From an uncultured Collinsella sp. (GTDB lineage: Bacteria > Actinomycetota > Coriobacteriia > Coriobacteriales > Coriobacteriaceae): a stretch of DNA of 38,941 bases. The stretch covers positions 1-38,941 of the forward strand of contig CAUGNQ010000015.1 in NCBI GenBank assembly GCA_959600835.1. Direction: 5' to 3'. The translations under genes and the position numbers were made by a program. Below the pieces are notes generated by a model. The model searched no databases. It was given only the letters and a program-made list of their open reading frames with translations, and was not told the origin of the DNA. Of the stretch, positions 8,165-15,599 are shown piece after piece (position 1 is the stretch's first letter; each line of letters begins with the position of its first letter).

Positions 8165-8542
8165 CTAGCGGCCGCTAAACAGACGACCGAAGAAGTTGAC
8201 GATCCCGTTCTCGCCGTCACGGATCTGGCCAATCACGGCGCCGATCAGTACAAAGAAAGCGATGACGAGCGTATCCCACAGGCCGAGCGTGAGCACCAGC
8301 ACGGCGAGCACAAAACCAGCGACGGCTCCAAGCGTGGTGTTGGGATGACGGACGGCATAGCTCCAGATGGCTGCCCCCGTACCCTTGATGAGACCCATGG
8401 CCTCATCAAAATCATTGGCGACCGCGTCATGCGACTCGGTACCCTCCACCTTGGGATCGACGACCTCGCTAGCCGGCGCGGCGCTCTGATCGATAGTCAG
8501 GCGCGGAGTGCGGACGGTCTTGTCTTGATTGGTATCACTCAC
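8165..8542 (-). CDS. DUF2273 small membrane protein
   Basis: A 125-residue protein with a polar N-terminal half and two adjacent membrane segments (TTLGAVAGFVLAVLVLTLG; LVIAFFVLIGAVIGQI). It ends in a short basic tail, FFGRLFSGR, typical of DUF2273 proteins, which are found between amaP and asp23 genes. The start is GTG at 8542, chosen because GGAGG lies 6 bp upstream. That start overlaps the stop of the amaP gene by 8 bp (GTGAGTGA), which suggests translational coupling. It probably helps organise the Asp23 membrane layer; the function is not established. Confidence 0.82.
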   Translation of the reverse strand: MSDTNQDKTVRTPRLTIDQSAAPASEVVDPKVEGTESHDAVANDFDEAMGLIKGTGAAIWSYAVRHPNTTLGAVAGFVLAVLVLTLGLWDTLVIAFFVLIGAVIGQIRDGENGIVNFFGRLFSGR

Positions 8543-9080
8543 CGGAAACCTCCACGGTCTGGACGGTAGTCTTGGACGGCAAAAAACGAACGCGTGCGGT
8601 CGTGCCCGGCGTGCCGAGCATGGTGTCGCAGGCCTCCTCGATACGTTGCTGCATCGCGGCTGCAAGGGAGGCCACATCCCGGTCGTCGAGCGCGATGGCG
8701 TCGACCTTAAAACGGACGCGCGATTCGTCGGAGCCCTGCACGCGCGCCTCGACATGCTCGACCATCACGCGGTCGTCGCGCTCTGCCGCGGTGCGAGCAC
8801 ACGAGGAGAGGGCGGCGAGCGTGACCTCGATATTACGCTCCCCCGCCGGATGCACGCAGGACGGCTCGCGACGAGCAAACATCAGGCGAAAGAAACACAC
8901 GAGCACGCCGAGCGCCACGACACCGCCGCACGCCGTAACAACGATGCGAGGCAGCGAATCGCGCATCAGCAGCATAAAGCGATAGGTATATGGCCCCCAA
9001 AACTGGCAGACCAACGTACCCAGCGCCACAACGGCGGCGACAAGATACACGATCGCCAGGGCTCGTTTGAGCACGCGCAT
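8535..9080 (-). CDS. amaP: Alkaline shock response membrane anchor protein AmaP
   Basis: A 181-residue protein with the AmaP layout: two N-terminal membrane segments (ALAIVYLVAAVVALGTLVC, about 7-25, and VVTACGGVVALGVLVCFF, about 47-64), then a cytosolic domain related to Asp23 (NIEVTLAALSSCARTAAERD onward). In staphylococci AmaP anchors Asp23 to the membrane. It is the first gene of the amaP/DUF2273/asp23 operon, starting at an ATG preceded by AAGGGAG. A perfect TATAAT (9131-9136, minus strand) lies 51 bp upstream, inside the yebC terminator, with a poor -35. Confidence 0.82.
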   Translation of the reverse strand: MRVLKRALAIVYLVAAVVALGTLVCQFWGPYTYRFMLLMRDSLPRIVVTACGGVVALGVLVCFFRLMFARREPSCVHPAGERNIEVTLAALSSCARTAAERDDRVMVEHVEARVQGSDESRVRFKVDAIALDDRDVASLAAAMQQRIEEACDTMLGTPGTTARVRFLPSKTTVQTVEVSGE

Positions 9081-9130
9081 GCGGCGCTCCCTTCAAATCT
9101 CGATCCAAGGAATGCAAAACGATTCGCATC

Positions 9131-9178
9131 ATTATAAAAGAGCCGGGTCCGGTGCCTCATTGCACGCGGATCCGGCTC
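9131..9178 (-). terminator. Terminator of yebC with an embedded TATAAT for the next operon
   Basis: A 12-bp stem (9140-9151 with 9167-9178; arm GAGCCGG, one mismatch) is followed on the minus strand by TTTTATAAT. The same TATAAT could serve as a -10 for the amaP operon just downstream. Confidence 0.75.
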
Positions 9179-9247
9179 ATCTATTCCACGAGGCTTGCAT
9201 GCTCGCTTCATTATGCCCAGATATGCACGGCTCAATCCGTGCGGGCG

Positions 9248-10054
9248 CTACTCCTCCTCGAGGGCAGCGATGACCTCGTCGGTCATGTCCATGGTGCTGT
9301 AGACGTCCTGGACGTCGTCGAGCTCCTCAAGACGGTCGATGAGGCGCTGAACCTTCTTGGCGTCGGCACCGGAGACCTCGGTCGGGGTGGTCGGGACCAT
9401 GGTGGTCTCGGAGCCCTTGACCTGGACGCCCTGCTCCTCGAGCGCCTTGGAGACAGCCATGACCTCGTTGGCAGTAGTCCAGACGATCCACTCCTCGCCG
9501 GCGTCCTCGTAGTCCTCGCCACCGGCCTCGGCGATGGCCATCATGAACTCATCCTCGTCACCGGCAGCACCGTTGGCGATCATGGTCTCCTTCTTGGCGT
9601 TCTCGTCCAGGATCTCCTTGGCGACGACGATCTGGCCCTTGCGCTCAAACTGGAAGGCGACGGAGCCGGAGGTGCCCAGGTTGCCACCAGCGTGGGAAAA
9701 GGCGGAACGGACATCAGCGGCGGTGCGGTTGCGGTTGTCGGTCAGGCAGTCGACGTAGACGGCGACACCGGCGGGACCGTAGCCCTCGTACACGATGTTC
9801 TCGTAGACGGCGGCGTCGGCACCCGAACCAAAGGCCTTATCGATAGCGGACTTGATCTTGTCCTTAGGCATGGACTGAGCCTTGGCCTTGGCAACGGCAG
9901 CGGCGAGGCTGGCGTTGTTCTCGGGCAGCGGGTCACCGCCGAGACGGGCAGCAACGGTGATGTTGCGGCTGAGCTTGGAGAAGAGGGCGGAACGCTTGGC
10001 GTCCTGCGCGCCCTTACGATGCTTGGTTGTGGCCCACTTAGAGTGTCCGGACAT
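9248..10054 (-). CDS. YebC/PmpR-type DNA-binding regulator (TACO1 family)
   Basis: A 268-residue protein of the YebC/PmpR/TACO1 family. Members act as transcriptional regulators or help ribosomes with proline-rich stretches; which applies here cannot be told. The N-terminus MSGHSKWATTKHRKGAQDAKR is the family signature (residues 1-21), followed by ITVAARLGGDP and the YEGYGPAGVAVYVD motif. Length is somewhat over the usual 240-250 residues because of an acidic insert around residues 165-195. The ATG follows AGGAGA at 8 bp spacing. It stands as a single gene with its own terminator. Confidence 0.9.
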   Translation of the reverse strand: MSGHSKWATTKHRKGAQDAKRSALFSKLSRNITVAARLGGDPLPENNASLAAAVAKAKAQSMPKDKIKSAIDKAFGSGADAAVYENIVYEGYGPAGVAVYVDCLTDNRNRTAADVRSAFSHAGGNLGTSGSVAFQFERKGQIVVAKEILDENAKKETMIANGAAGDEDEFMMAIAEAGGEDYEDAGEEWIVWTTANEVMAVSKALEEQGVQVKGSETTMVPTTPTEVSGADAKKVQRLIDRLEELDDVQDVYSTMDMTDEVIAALEEE

Positions 10055-10225
10055 ACGTGTCTCCTATCGGTTTCGACCTAAAGCCCAGCGTGAATGCTCG
10101 GGCAATATAAACAAACGTCGTTATGATATACCTACCGGCCTGCAAGATAAACCCCAAAATGAAGGCGTCGTGATGATACAAGCCGTTGGGGCAAAGCAAC
10201 CTGTCCCCGATATACCAATCTTGGG
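10055..10225. other. Intergenic region without a gene
   Basis: Contains an AT-rich stretch just upstream of yebC, and near 10190-10205 a short GGGG/CCCC pairing around AACCTGTCCCC that looks like a decayed piece of the CCTG palindrome family. No clear terminator for the DUF6020-like gene is visible. Confidence 0.4.
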
Positions 10226-12409
10226 CTAGGCCCAGAGGAGGTCGCTGCGGGTGATCGTGGCACCGATGGCAAAAGGCATGCAGGCGATGACCGGGTACAG
10301 GTAGCGCATGTAGGTCGAGCCGTTGCAGGGACCGATCAGGCACACGGCGAGCACGCCCAAAAGCGGCACCCAAATGGCCAGCGCGCGCCACGAATGGCGG
10401 CGCAACAGGTAGACCACCACGACGATCATGATCCACACGTAGGTGGCCGAGCTCATGGCGAGCGAGATAAACGGGATGCGCTGCACCGCCACGCGGTACA
10501 GGTTAATCAGGTGGTCGCACCAGCGCACGACCTTGCTATCGACCGGATGGAAGTCAAAGTACTTGAGGTTATCGGGCTTCGCCATGATCTCGGCACTGCG
10601 CGCCGTGCTGTAGACCCACGCATCGCGAGCGCTTGGATAGAAGTACCCGTAGTAGTTATTGACGAGCGCCGAGATATAGCACTCGGGGTCCTTTTTGAAC
10701 ATCTGGGCCCACACCTCAAAATAGGCCTTGATGTCCTCCTGCGAGGCGTACTCATTAAAGCAGTTTTTGACGGCATCCGATTTGTCGGGGTTATAGCGAC
10801 GGCCCAGGTTCTCGTACTTAAGCACGCGATCGATCGCAGCGCGCTCCTCATCGGTCACCAAGCCGTCGCAGGGAGCTTCCTCAATCGTGCCATCGTCTTT
10901 GACCTTGGGGTTAACGCCCGAATTAAGGCCGTCGTGCTTTTGGACGAAGCGTGCCGTCTGTTGAAACGGAATCGAGAGGATCTCGCGCTTGGAGCCCGGC
11001 GTGATATCGTGCGCCGGCATAAATACCTTGGTGAAATACATGTTGGAGACAAGGCAGAGCGCAAGCACTGCGAGCACGCCGACCCAACGGAAGCGCGGCG
11101 TGGCGTACGAGGGCGTGACGCCAGACTGTTTGGCCACGCGACGGGCCACATGCGCGTCCCAGGCGCAAAACGCCGCCGCAATCACGCAGGCCGCTAACGG
11201 AAAGACCAGGCCGCCATTGCGCAAAAACGTGGAACCCATGGCACCCAGCACGAGCAACAGCCAGTCGTGGCGCGCAAAGAGCACAGGCGCCTGTTCACCC
11301 GCGCGCTCGGCATTGGCATCGCGACGGGGTAGGCCACATGCCACGAGCTTGACGGTCGGAACGAGCAGTACCAAAAACGCATCGGCGAAAAGTACGTCTT
11401 TGGTCAGCAGCGCCGCGTAGTTGGAGAACATCGGCATAAACGCAAAGAACAGCAAGATGACGCCGCGGACCGGCAGGCTCACGCCCAGCTTGCGCAGCGA
11501 CGATATGGAATAGGCCATGCAGGCGGCCGTGATGACAAATTGGGCACAGGTGTAGATGGCAAGGCCCGCATTGGCGCTGTTGAATAGCGAAAGCCCCAGT
11601 TGCACACACGAGCCGATGATGGCCGTGTGCACCACCGGATGATGGCCGTTGAGCAGCACGTTGGGGTTAAGCAGGCGTAGGTAATCGCTCGTGCCGTTGG
11701 GGTAGTTGAACCATTGGCGGATCTGCGCGCCCGTATCTCCCATAAAGAGGCCGGGCAGCGAGGCGATAAGCGTGGGCGCCCAGACAATCATGAGCACAAG
11801 AAACGGCCCGACAAAAGGATGGACCGAGAGCACGGCGTGGGCAACACGCCACACGCGGCCAAAATGCGCCTCCGAAAACGGAATGCGGCGAGAGCTCAAC
11901 CAATCCAAAAACTCAAAAGCCAGATAGAAGGCCACAATCGCCAAGAGCATCCAACCCGCGCCGCCAATCCAGGCGCAGATAACGCGTGCCTTGTCGCCCA
12001 GCACAATCTCGGCCGAATCGGTAAGGTCGTAGCTACGGCCGAACACCATGCAGACGGCAAAGAACAGCGATGGCAGCACGACCGACGGACGCCAAGCGTC
12101 ACCGCGACCAAAGAACACATAGCGAAACGGCAGCGTGAGCAAACAGGCAAGTGCGAGCAGCATCACTGCGTCGGTATGGCCGGCAAACGAGAGAAGTACC
12201 TCGTAGCACACATAGAGCGTACCCGTCGCCTTGGGATCGATCGCCAGGACCGCGTTACTCGACACCGGGGCGGGATCGATGGAAAACGCCGTGGTCGCCA
12301 ACAGGGCGAGCACAAATGCGACGAGCGTCTGCTTGGCGGGATAGCGTTTAAACCAGACGATGCGAGCGGCATCGCGCGCAGCCGTTGTGGAGAGGTCGGA
12401 ATCCTTCAC
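10226..12409 (-). CDS. Large polytopic membrane protein (DUF6020-like)
   Basis: A 727-residue integral membrane protein with roughly twelve hydrophobic segments. I recognise it as DUF6020-like, a family with an overall plan similar to membrane glycosyltransferases but no proven activity. Notable features are the loop GDTGAQIRQWFNYPNG, a conserved NGHHPVVHT segment, KDVLFADAFLVLL, and a soluble region at about 470-600 (rich in DKSDAVKNCFNEYASQEDI). The C-terminal membrane part ends in GSTYMRYLYPVIACMPF, a pattern seen at the end of such polymer-building enzymes. The start is GTG at 12409 with a moderate AAAGG 11 bp upstream. A cell-surface glycan role is plausible but unproven; nothing next to it is related. 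Confidence 0.6.
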   Translation of the reverse strand: MKDSDLSTTAARDAARIVWFKRYPAKQTLVAFVLALLATTAFSIDPAPVSSNAVLAIDPKATGTLYVCYEVLLSFAGHTDAVMLLALACLLTLPFRYVFFGRGDAWRPSVVLPSLFFAVCMVFGRSYDLTDSAEIVLGDKARVICAWIGGAGWMLLAIVAFYLAFEFLDWLSSRRIPFSEAHFGRVWRVAHAVLSVHPFVGPFLVLMIVWAPTLIASLPGLFMGDTGAQIRQWFNYPNGTSDYLRLLNPNVLLNGHHPVVHTAIIGSCVQLGLSLFNSANAGLAIYTCAQFVITAACMAYSISSLRKLGVSLPVRGVILLFFAFMPMFSNYAALLTKDVLFADAFLVLLVPTVKLVACGLPRRDANAERAGEQAPVLFARHDWLLLVLGAMGSTFLRNGGLVFPLAACVIAAAFCAWDAHVARRVAKQSGVTPSYATPRFRWVGVLAVLALCLVSNMYFTKVFMPAHDITPGSKREILSIPFQQTARFVQKHDGLNSGVNPKVKDDGTIEEAPCDGLVTDEERAAIDRVLKYENLGRRYNPDKSDAVKNCFNEYASQEDIKAYFEVWAQMFKKDPECYISALVNNYYGYFYPSARDAWVYSTARSAEIMAKPDNLKYFDFHPVDSKVVRWCDHLINLYRVAVQRIPFISLAMSSATYVWIMIVVVVYLLRRHSWRALAIWVPLLGVLAVCLIGPCNGSTYMRYLYPVIACMPFAIGATITRSDLLWA

Positions 12410-12429
12410 AGTCCGAATAGCCTTTCTAG

Positions 12430-12468
12430 AAACCTGCCAAAAAAGAACAGGTTTATTTTGACAGGTTT
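12430..12468. repeat. 39-bp CCTG palindromic repeat, copy 2 (opposite orientation)
   Basis: Read on the minus strand this 39-mer matches copy 1 (7547-7585) at about 35 of 39 positions, including the inner AAATAAACCTGT. Outer arms are AACCTGCCAAAA and TTTTGACAGGTT. It lies in the leader of the DUF6020-like gene. Confidence 0.7.
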
Positions 12469-12508
12469 TATCTGGGGAAACGTTACGGTTCTGTCATCGT
12501 TGCCCGGC

Positions 12509-12545
12509 AAAACCACCCCCAAGGTGCCTACCCCTTTGTGGTGGT
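12509..12545 (-). terminator. Probable terminator of lgt
   Basis: Arms 12512-12517 and 12540-12545 (ACCACC/GGTGGT) plus an inner AAGG/CCTT pairing form an imperfect hairpin 10 bp after the lgt stop. A short TTTT follows on the minus strand. Confidence 0.5.
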
Positions 12546-12554
12546 ATGTGGCGG

Positions 12555-13376
12555 CTAGGCATCGAGGTAGACGCGCTGGGGACGGTTGCGGTGTCGGGCG
12601 AAGATGATGAGCGCCAGGCCTGCGATTACGAGCGGCAGGCTCAGCAGCTGACCCATGGTGATGACGCCGCCCAGCAGATAGCCCAGCTGGGCATCGGGCA
12701 CGCGCACAAACTCAATGAGGAAGCGGACGATGCCGTAACCCATCACAAACACGCCCATAAACGTACCCTGGGGCAGCAGCGGTTTTTTGCGGCTGAACAC
12801 CTGCAGAATGCAGAAGAGCACAATGCCCTCGAGAAATGCCTCGTAGAGCTGGGAGGGGTGACGTGGCATATCGCCCGCGGTACCGCCGAAGACCACGCCC
12901 CAGGGCAGATCGGTCGGCTTGCCCCACAGCTCGCCGTTGACAAAGTTGGCGCAGCGCCCCAGGCACAGGGCCAGTGGAGCACCGATGACCGCGAGGTCTG
13001 CCAAAGTCCACGCATCGAGCTTGTACATGCGGCACACGAGCACGCCGCCGATGATGCCGCCCGCCAGGCCGCCATGAAAACTCATGCCGCCCTCGTTGGT
13101 GGCAAAGATCTCGAGCGGATGCGCCCAGTAGTAGCCGTCACCGTAAAAGATGACGTAAAACAGACGGGCGCCAATGATAAGGCCAAAGACCGCACCGACC
13201 ACGACACTCGTCAGGTCGTCGGCCGTAATGTCGAAACCCCAACGGCGCTGTGTGCGGTACATGACGACCGCCGTGAGCAGAGCTCCGACCACATAGGCCA
13301 AGCCGTACCAGTAGATGGTGATGGGCCCCGCCGAAATGGCGACGGGATCAAGCATATGGTAGAGGTCGTTGAGCAT
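12555..13376 (-). CDS. lgt: Prolipoprotein diacylglyceryl transferase
   Basis: A 273-residue Lgt, which transfers diacylglycerol from phosphatidylglycerol to the lipobox cysteine of prelipoproteins at the membrane. Visible family motifs are YWYGLAYV (22-29), GARLFYV (69-75), GGMSFHGGLAGG (96-107, with the essential His101), GRCANFVNGELWG (140-152) and RHPSQLYEA (172-180). Seven membrane segments fit the family. The ATG at 13376 is preceded by AGGGGG; an upstream start at 13436 would add residues with no homology and is rejected. It would modify the two lipoproteins seen in this window (at 18725 and 34569). Confidence 0.95.
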   Translation of the reverse strand: MLNDLYHMLDPVAISAGPITIYWYGLAYVVGALLTAVVMYRTQRRWGFDITADDLTSVVVGAVFGLIIGARLFYVIFYGDGYYWAHPLEIFATNEGGMSFHGGLAGGIIGGVLVCRMYKLDAWTLADLAVIGAPLALCLGRCANFVNGELWGKPTDLPWGVVFGGTAGDMPRHPSQLYEAFLEGIVLFCILQVFSRKKPLLPQGTFMGVFVMGYGIVRFLIEFVRVPDAQLGYLLGGVITMGQLLSLPLVIAGLALIIFARHRNRPQRVYLDA

Positions 13377-13400
13377 ATCGGTCCCCCTGCTCCCTACATA

Positions 13401-13439
13401 CAAATGCGGCCGCGGGCCTTTCGCTCGCAGCCGCACATT
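13401..13439 (-). terminator. Probable terminator of the NifU-type gene
   Basis: A 12-bp stem (13406-13417 with 13423-13434; arm GCGGCCGCGGGC) with a CTTTC loop, one wobble and one mismatch, is followed on the minus strand by ATTTGTA. It lies between the NifU-type gene and lgt. Confidence 0.6.
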
Positions 13440-13485
13440 TGGGCGTGACGTCTATGCGGAGCACATCGCCCGCAGCTTTCGCATC

Positions 13486-13764
13486 TTAGAACGGCGCATA
13501 CTCGTCGTACAGATCCTCGGCCTCGCCGGAGGCGTTGACCTGCTCGACACGCGTAACGCCGGGCACATGCTCCTTGAGGATGCGCTCAATGCCCATAGAC
13601 AGGGTCAGCGAGCTCATGGGGCAGCCGGCGCAGGCGCCCTGCAGTTCCAGCTTGACGACGCCCTCGTCGTCGACACCCACATACTCCATATCGCCGCCGT
13701 CAGCCTGCAGGTTGGGGCGGATCTCCTCAAGAACCTTCTTAAGCAGCTCTTCGTTAACAGCCAC
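13486..13764 (-). CDS. NifU C-terminal-type Fe-S scaffold protein
   Basis: A 92-residue stand-alone NifU C-terminal domain. Such proteins (Nfu type) carry or deliver iron-sulfur clusters to target enzymes. The cluster-binding CAGC motif is at residues 45-48 in the typical context LQGACAGCPMSSLTL, preceded by the family start RPNLQADGGDMEYV. The start is GTG at 13764 with a clear AAAGGAG upstream. It makes biological sense in an organism with large Fe-S enzymes such as the dehydratase fusion in this window, though no direct link is shown. Confidence 0.9.
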   Translation of the reverse strand: MAVNEELLKKVLEEIRPNLQADGGDMEYVGVDDEGVVKLELQGACAGCPMSSLTLSMGIERILKEHVPGVTRVEQVNASGEAEDLYDEYAPF

Positions 13765-13875
13765 AGGGGCTCCTTTCTCACAATAACGCGGGCACGCCCG
13801 CGGACAGAGCTATGTTACTACAGCCGTGTACCCGCTCACGAGCCGTCCATGCGCGCGGACACGACTTTCACGAGC

Positions 13876-13903
13876 AGTCAATTTGGGACGGGCTTTTTGG
13901 CTG
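13876..13903. repeat. Dispersed repeat, copy A (GTCAATTTGGGACGGG)
   Basis: This 28-bp sequence starts AGTCAATTTGGGACGGG and ends CTTTTTGGCTG. It recurs in inverted orientation at 15445-15473 with only two differences (one extra G, one base change). The two copies bracket the dCMP deaminase and coaX genes. Confidence 0.7.
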
Positions 13904-13938
13904 CTTTTGCCGACGCCCGGCGCTAGCGCACGCTGCCG

Positions 13939-14463
13939 CTACTGCTGAGTTTGTTCCCCGGTGCCAATGTGGACATCGACGATGACCTGGCGGTAGCTGA
14001 TGCCGCAGGAGTCGAGAATGCGGCGACTGATGCGGCCGTCGTCGGTGTCGGCGTACTTGTTGTCTAGGTAGACAACCTCGCCCACGCCCACCTGCGCCAA
14101 AATCTTGGCGCAGTCGTGGCACGGGAACAGCGTGACGTAGACCGTGGAACCCTCAAGGTCTTTGAGCGAGCCGCGGTAGTTGAGCACGGCGTTGGCCTCG
14201 GCATGGACCACGTAGTTGTGCTTGTCCTGCAGAGGGTCATCGCTCGTGCCCCACGGGAAAAAGTCGTCGTTGAGTGCCGAGGGCGTACCGTTGTAGCCCA
14301 CCGAAAGGATGCGGTGGTTGGTGCTGGCGATGCACGCGCCCACCTGCGTGTTGGGATCCTTGCTGCGGCGCTGTGCGGCGATGGCCACGCTCATAAAGAA
14401 CTCGTCCCAGCTAATAACGTCGCGGCGCTTGCCCGACGTGGTTTGATGAAGATCGTCCGACAT
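13939..14463 (-). CDS. Deoxycytidylate (dCMP) deaminase
   Basis: A 174-residue zinc deaminase of the ComEB/dCMP deaminase type, converting dCMP to dUMP for thymidylate synthesis. The zinc site is complete: His88 and catalytic Glu90 in HAEANAVLN, and Cys115 and Cys118 in PCHDCAK. The N-terminal SWDEFFMSVAIAAQRRSKDP and GYNGTPSALND segments are typical for the family. The ATG at 14463 follows GGAGG with 8 bp spacing; the longer frame to 14499 lacks a site. It is 82 bp downstream of coaX and may be cotranscribed with it. Confidence 0.9.
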   Translation of the reverse strand: MSDDLHQTTSGKRRDVISWDEFFMSVAIAAQRRSKDPNTQVGACIASTNHRILSVGYNGTPSALNDDFFPWGTSDDPLQDKHNYVVHAEANAVLNYRGSLKDLEGSTVYVTLFPCHDCAKILAQVGVGEVVYLDNKYADTDDGRISRRILDSCGISYRQVIVDVHIGTGEQTQQ

Positions 14464-14545
14464 GGCAGACACCTCCGTAATCGCAATAGTTTGACCCATT
14501 GTAGCAGGTGAAAGGTAGGGGCGCTTATCCCGCCAGCCCCTCGCC

Positions 14546-15397
14546 CTACGCGCGACGGGGCTTTTGGTTGATGCGGTACAGCTCGGCGAGACCCCGTAGC
14601 GTCAGTGCATCGTCTACCGTCAGGCTGTGGCCGACCAACGCCGCGAGCGCCTCGGCATCGTCGCCGGTGATGACAATGGGCACGCTGCCCTCCCCCGCCG
14701 CCTTGGTCGAGCGCATCTCGGCAAGCACCATGTCGAGCATGCCGTCGATACGGGCCACCTCGCCCAAGACCACGCCCGAGCGCATGGCCTCGCGCGTGTT
14801 GCGACCGATCACATGCGTGGGTGCCGAGGGCTCGACCTGCGGCAGGCGCGCCGCAGCGGCCGAAAGCGAGCGGGCGCCAAGCGCCAGACCCGGCGCGATA
14901 ACGCCGCCGACAAAGGTTCCATGCGCATCGATGACCTCGATATTGGTCGTAGTGCCCAGATCGATCACGATGCACGGAGAGCCGTAGACGGCACGGGCCG
15001 CCACGGCGTCGGCGATGCGATCGGGACCGATCTCGGCCGGATCGTCGTAGTGCACGGGCATACCGGTCTTGAGGCCCGGCCCCACGGTGAGCACGCGCCC
15101 CGTGCAGGTGCGGGAAAGCGCCGCCTTCCACGGGCGCTCGAGCGCCGGCACTACGCAGCTCAGCACTGCGGCTGCGGGAACGAGCACGCCCGGCATGCCC
15201 GCATCGGCTGACAGAGCGCCCATGACCTGCGTGAGCCTCATGCGCGCCTCGTCGGCTGTGATGCTCGACGGCGTCGTGATCTCGCACGTCGCAAGCGGGC
15301 ATTCCTGCGCCGCGGCCGAATCCTCGGCAAACAGACCAAAGCGAATGAATGTGTTGCCCACGTCGACCGTCAATATATATGCGCACCCATTAAGCAT
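14546..15397 (-). CDS. coaX: Type III pantothenate kinase
   Basis: A 283-residue CoaX-type kinase that phosphorylates pantothenate in the first step of coenzyme A synthesis. The ASKHA-fold motifs are visible: DVGNTFIRFGLF (12-23, phosphate loop), GPDRIADAVAARAVYG (pantothenate/ATP region), IDLGTTTNIEVID, GGVIAPGLALGARSL and a late VITGDDAEAL. The ATG at 15397 follows AAAGGAGC; the frame extends upstream to 15466 without a better start. The loop at residues 45-75 (ITADEARMRLTQ…) is a little longer than in some homologues. Confidence 0.92.
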   Translation of the reverse strand: MLNGCAYILTVDVGNTFIRFGLFAEDSAAAQECPLATCEITTPSSITADEARMRLTQVMGALSADAGMPGVLVPAAAVLSCVVPALERPWKAALSRTCTGRVLTVGPGLKTGMPVHYDDPAEIGPDRIADAVAARAVYGSPCIVIDLGTTTNIEVIDAHGTFVGGVIAPGLALGARSLSAAAARLPQVEPSAPTHVIGRNTREAMRSGVVLGEVARIDGMLDMVLAEMRSTKAAGEGSVPIVITGDDAEALAALVGHSLTVDDALTLRGLAELYRINQKPRRA

Positions 15398-15444
15398 CGT
15401 CGGCGCTCCTTTCGTCTGCCCAGCAGTATATCGCCTACCCAAAC

Positions 15445-15473
15445 CAGCTAAAAAGCCCCGTCCCAAATTGACT
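15445..15473. repeat. Dispersed repeat, copy B (inverted)
   Basis: The complement of 13876-13903, from CAGCTAAAAAGCCCCG to AAATTGACT, with two differences. It lies between the divergent coaX and OPT genes. It supplies a TTGACT that is not at promoter distance from the nearby TATACT (15484-15489; gap 10 bp). Confidence 0.7.
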
Positions 15474-15599
15474 ACCTTGCGGCTATACTGATGCGCGGTC
15501 GTACGTTAGCTCACGCGTCGACCCTTGGTAACCCGACTTCCCGCGTCGTATCCGTAGCGGCGCTTGCGGGGGAAGCGGATATACGCAAAGGAGTTCTAT

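Noticed and set aside
15468..15489. TTGACT and TATACT as a promoter for the OPT gene
   Set aside because: They are only 10 bp apart, and TTGACT belongs to a dispersed repeat.
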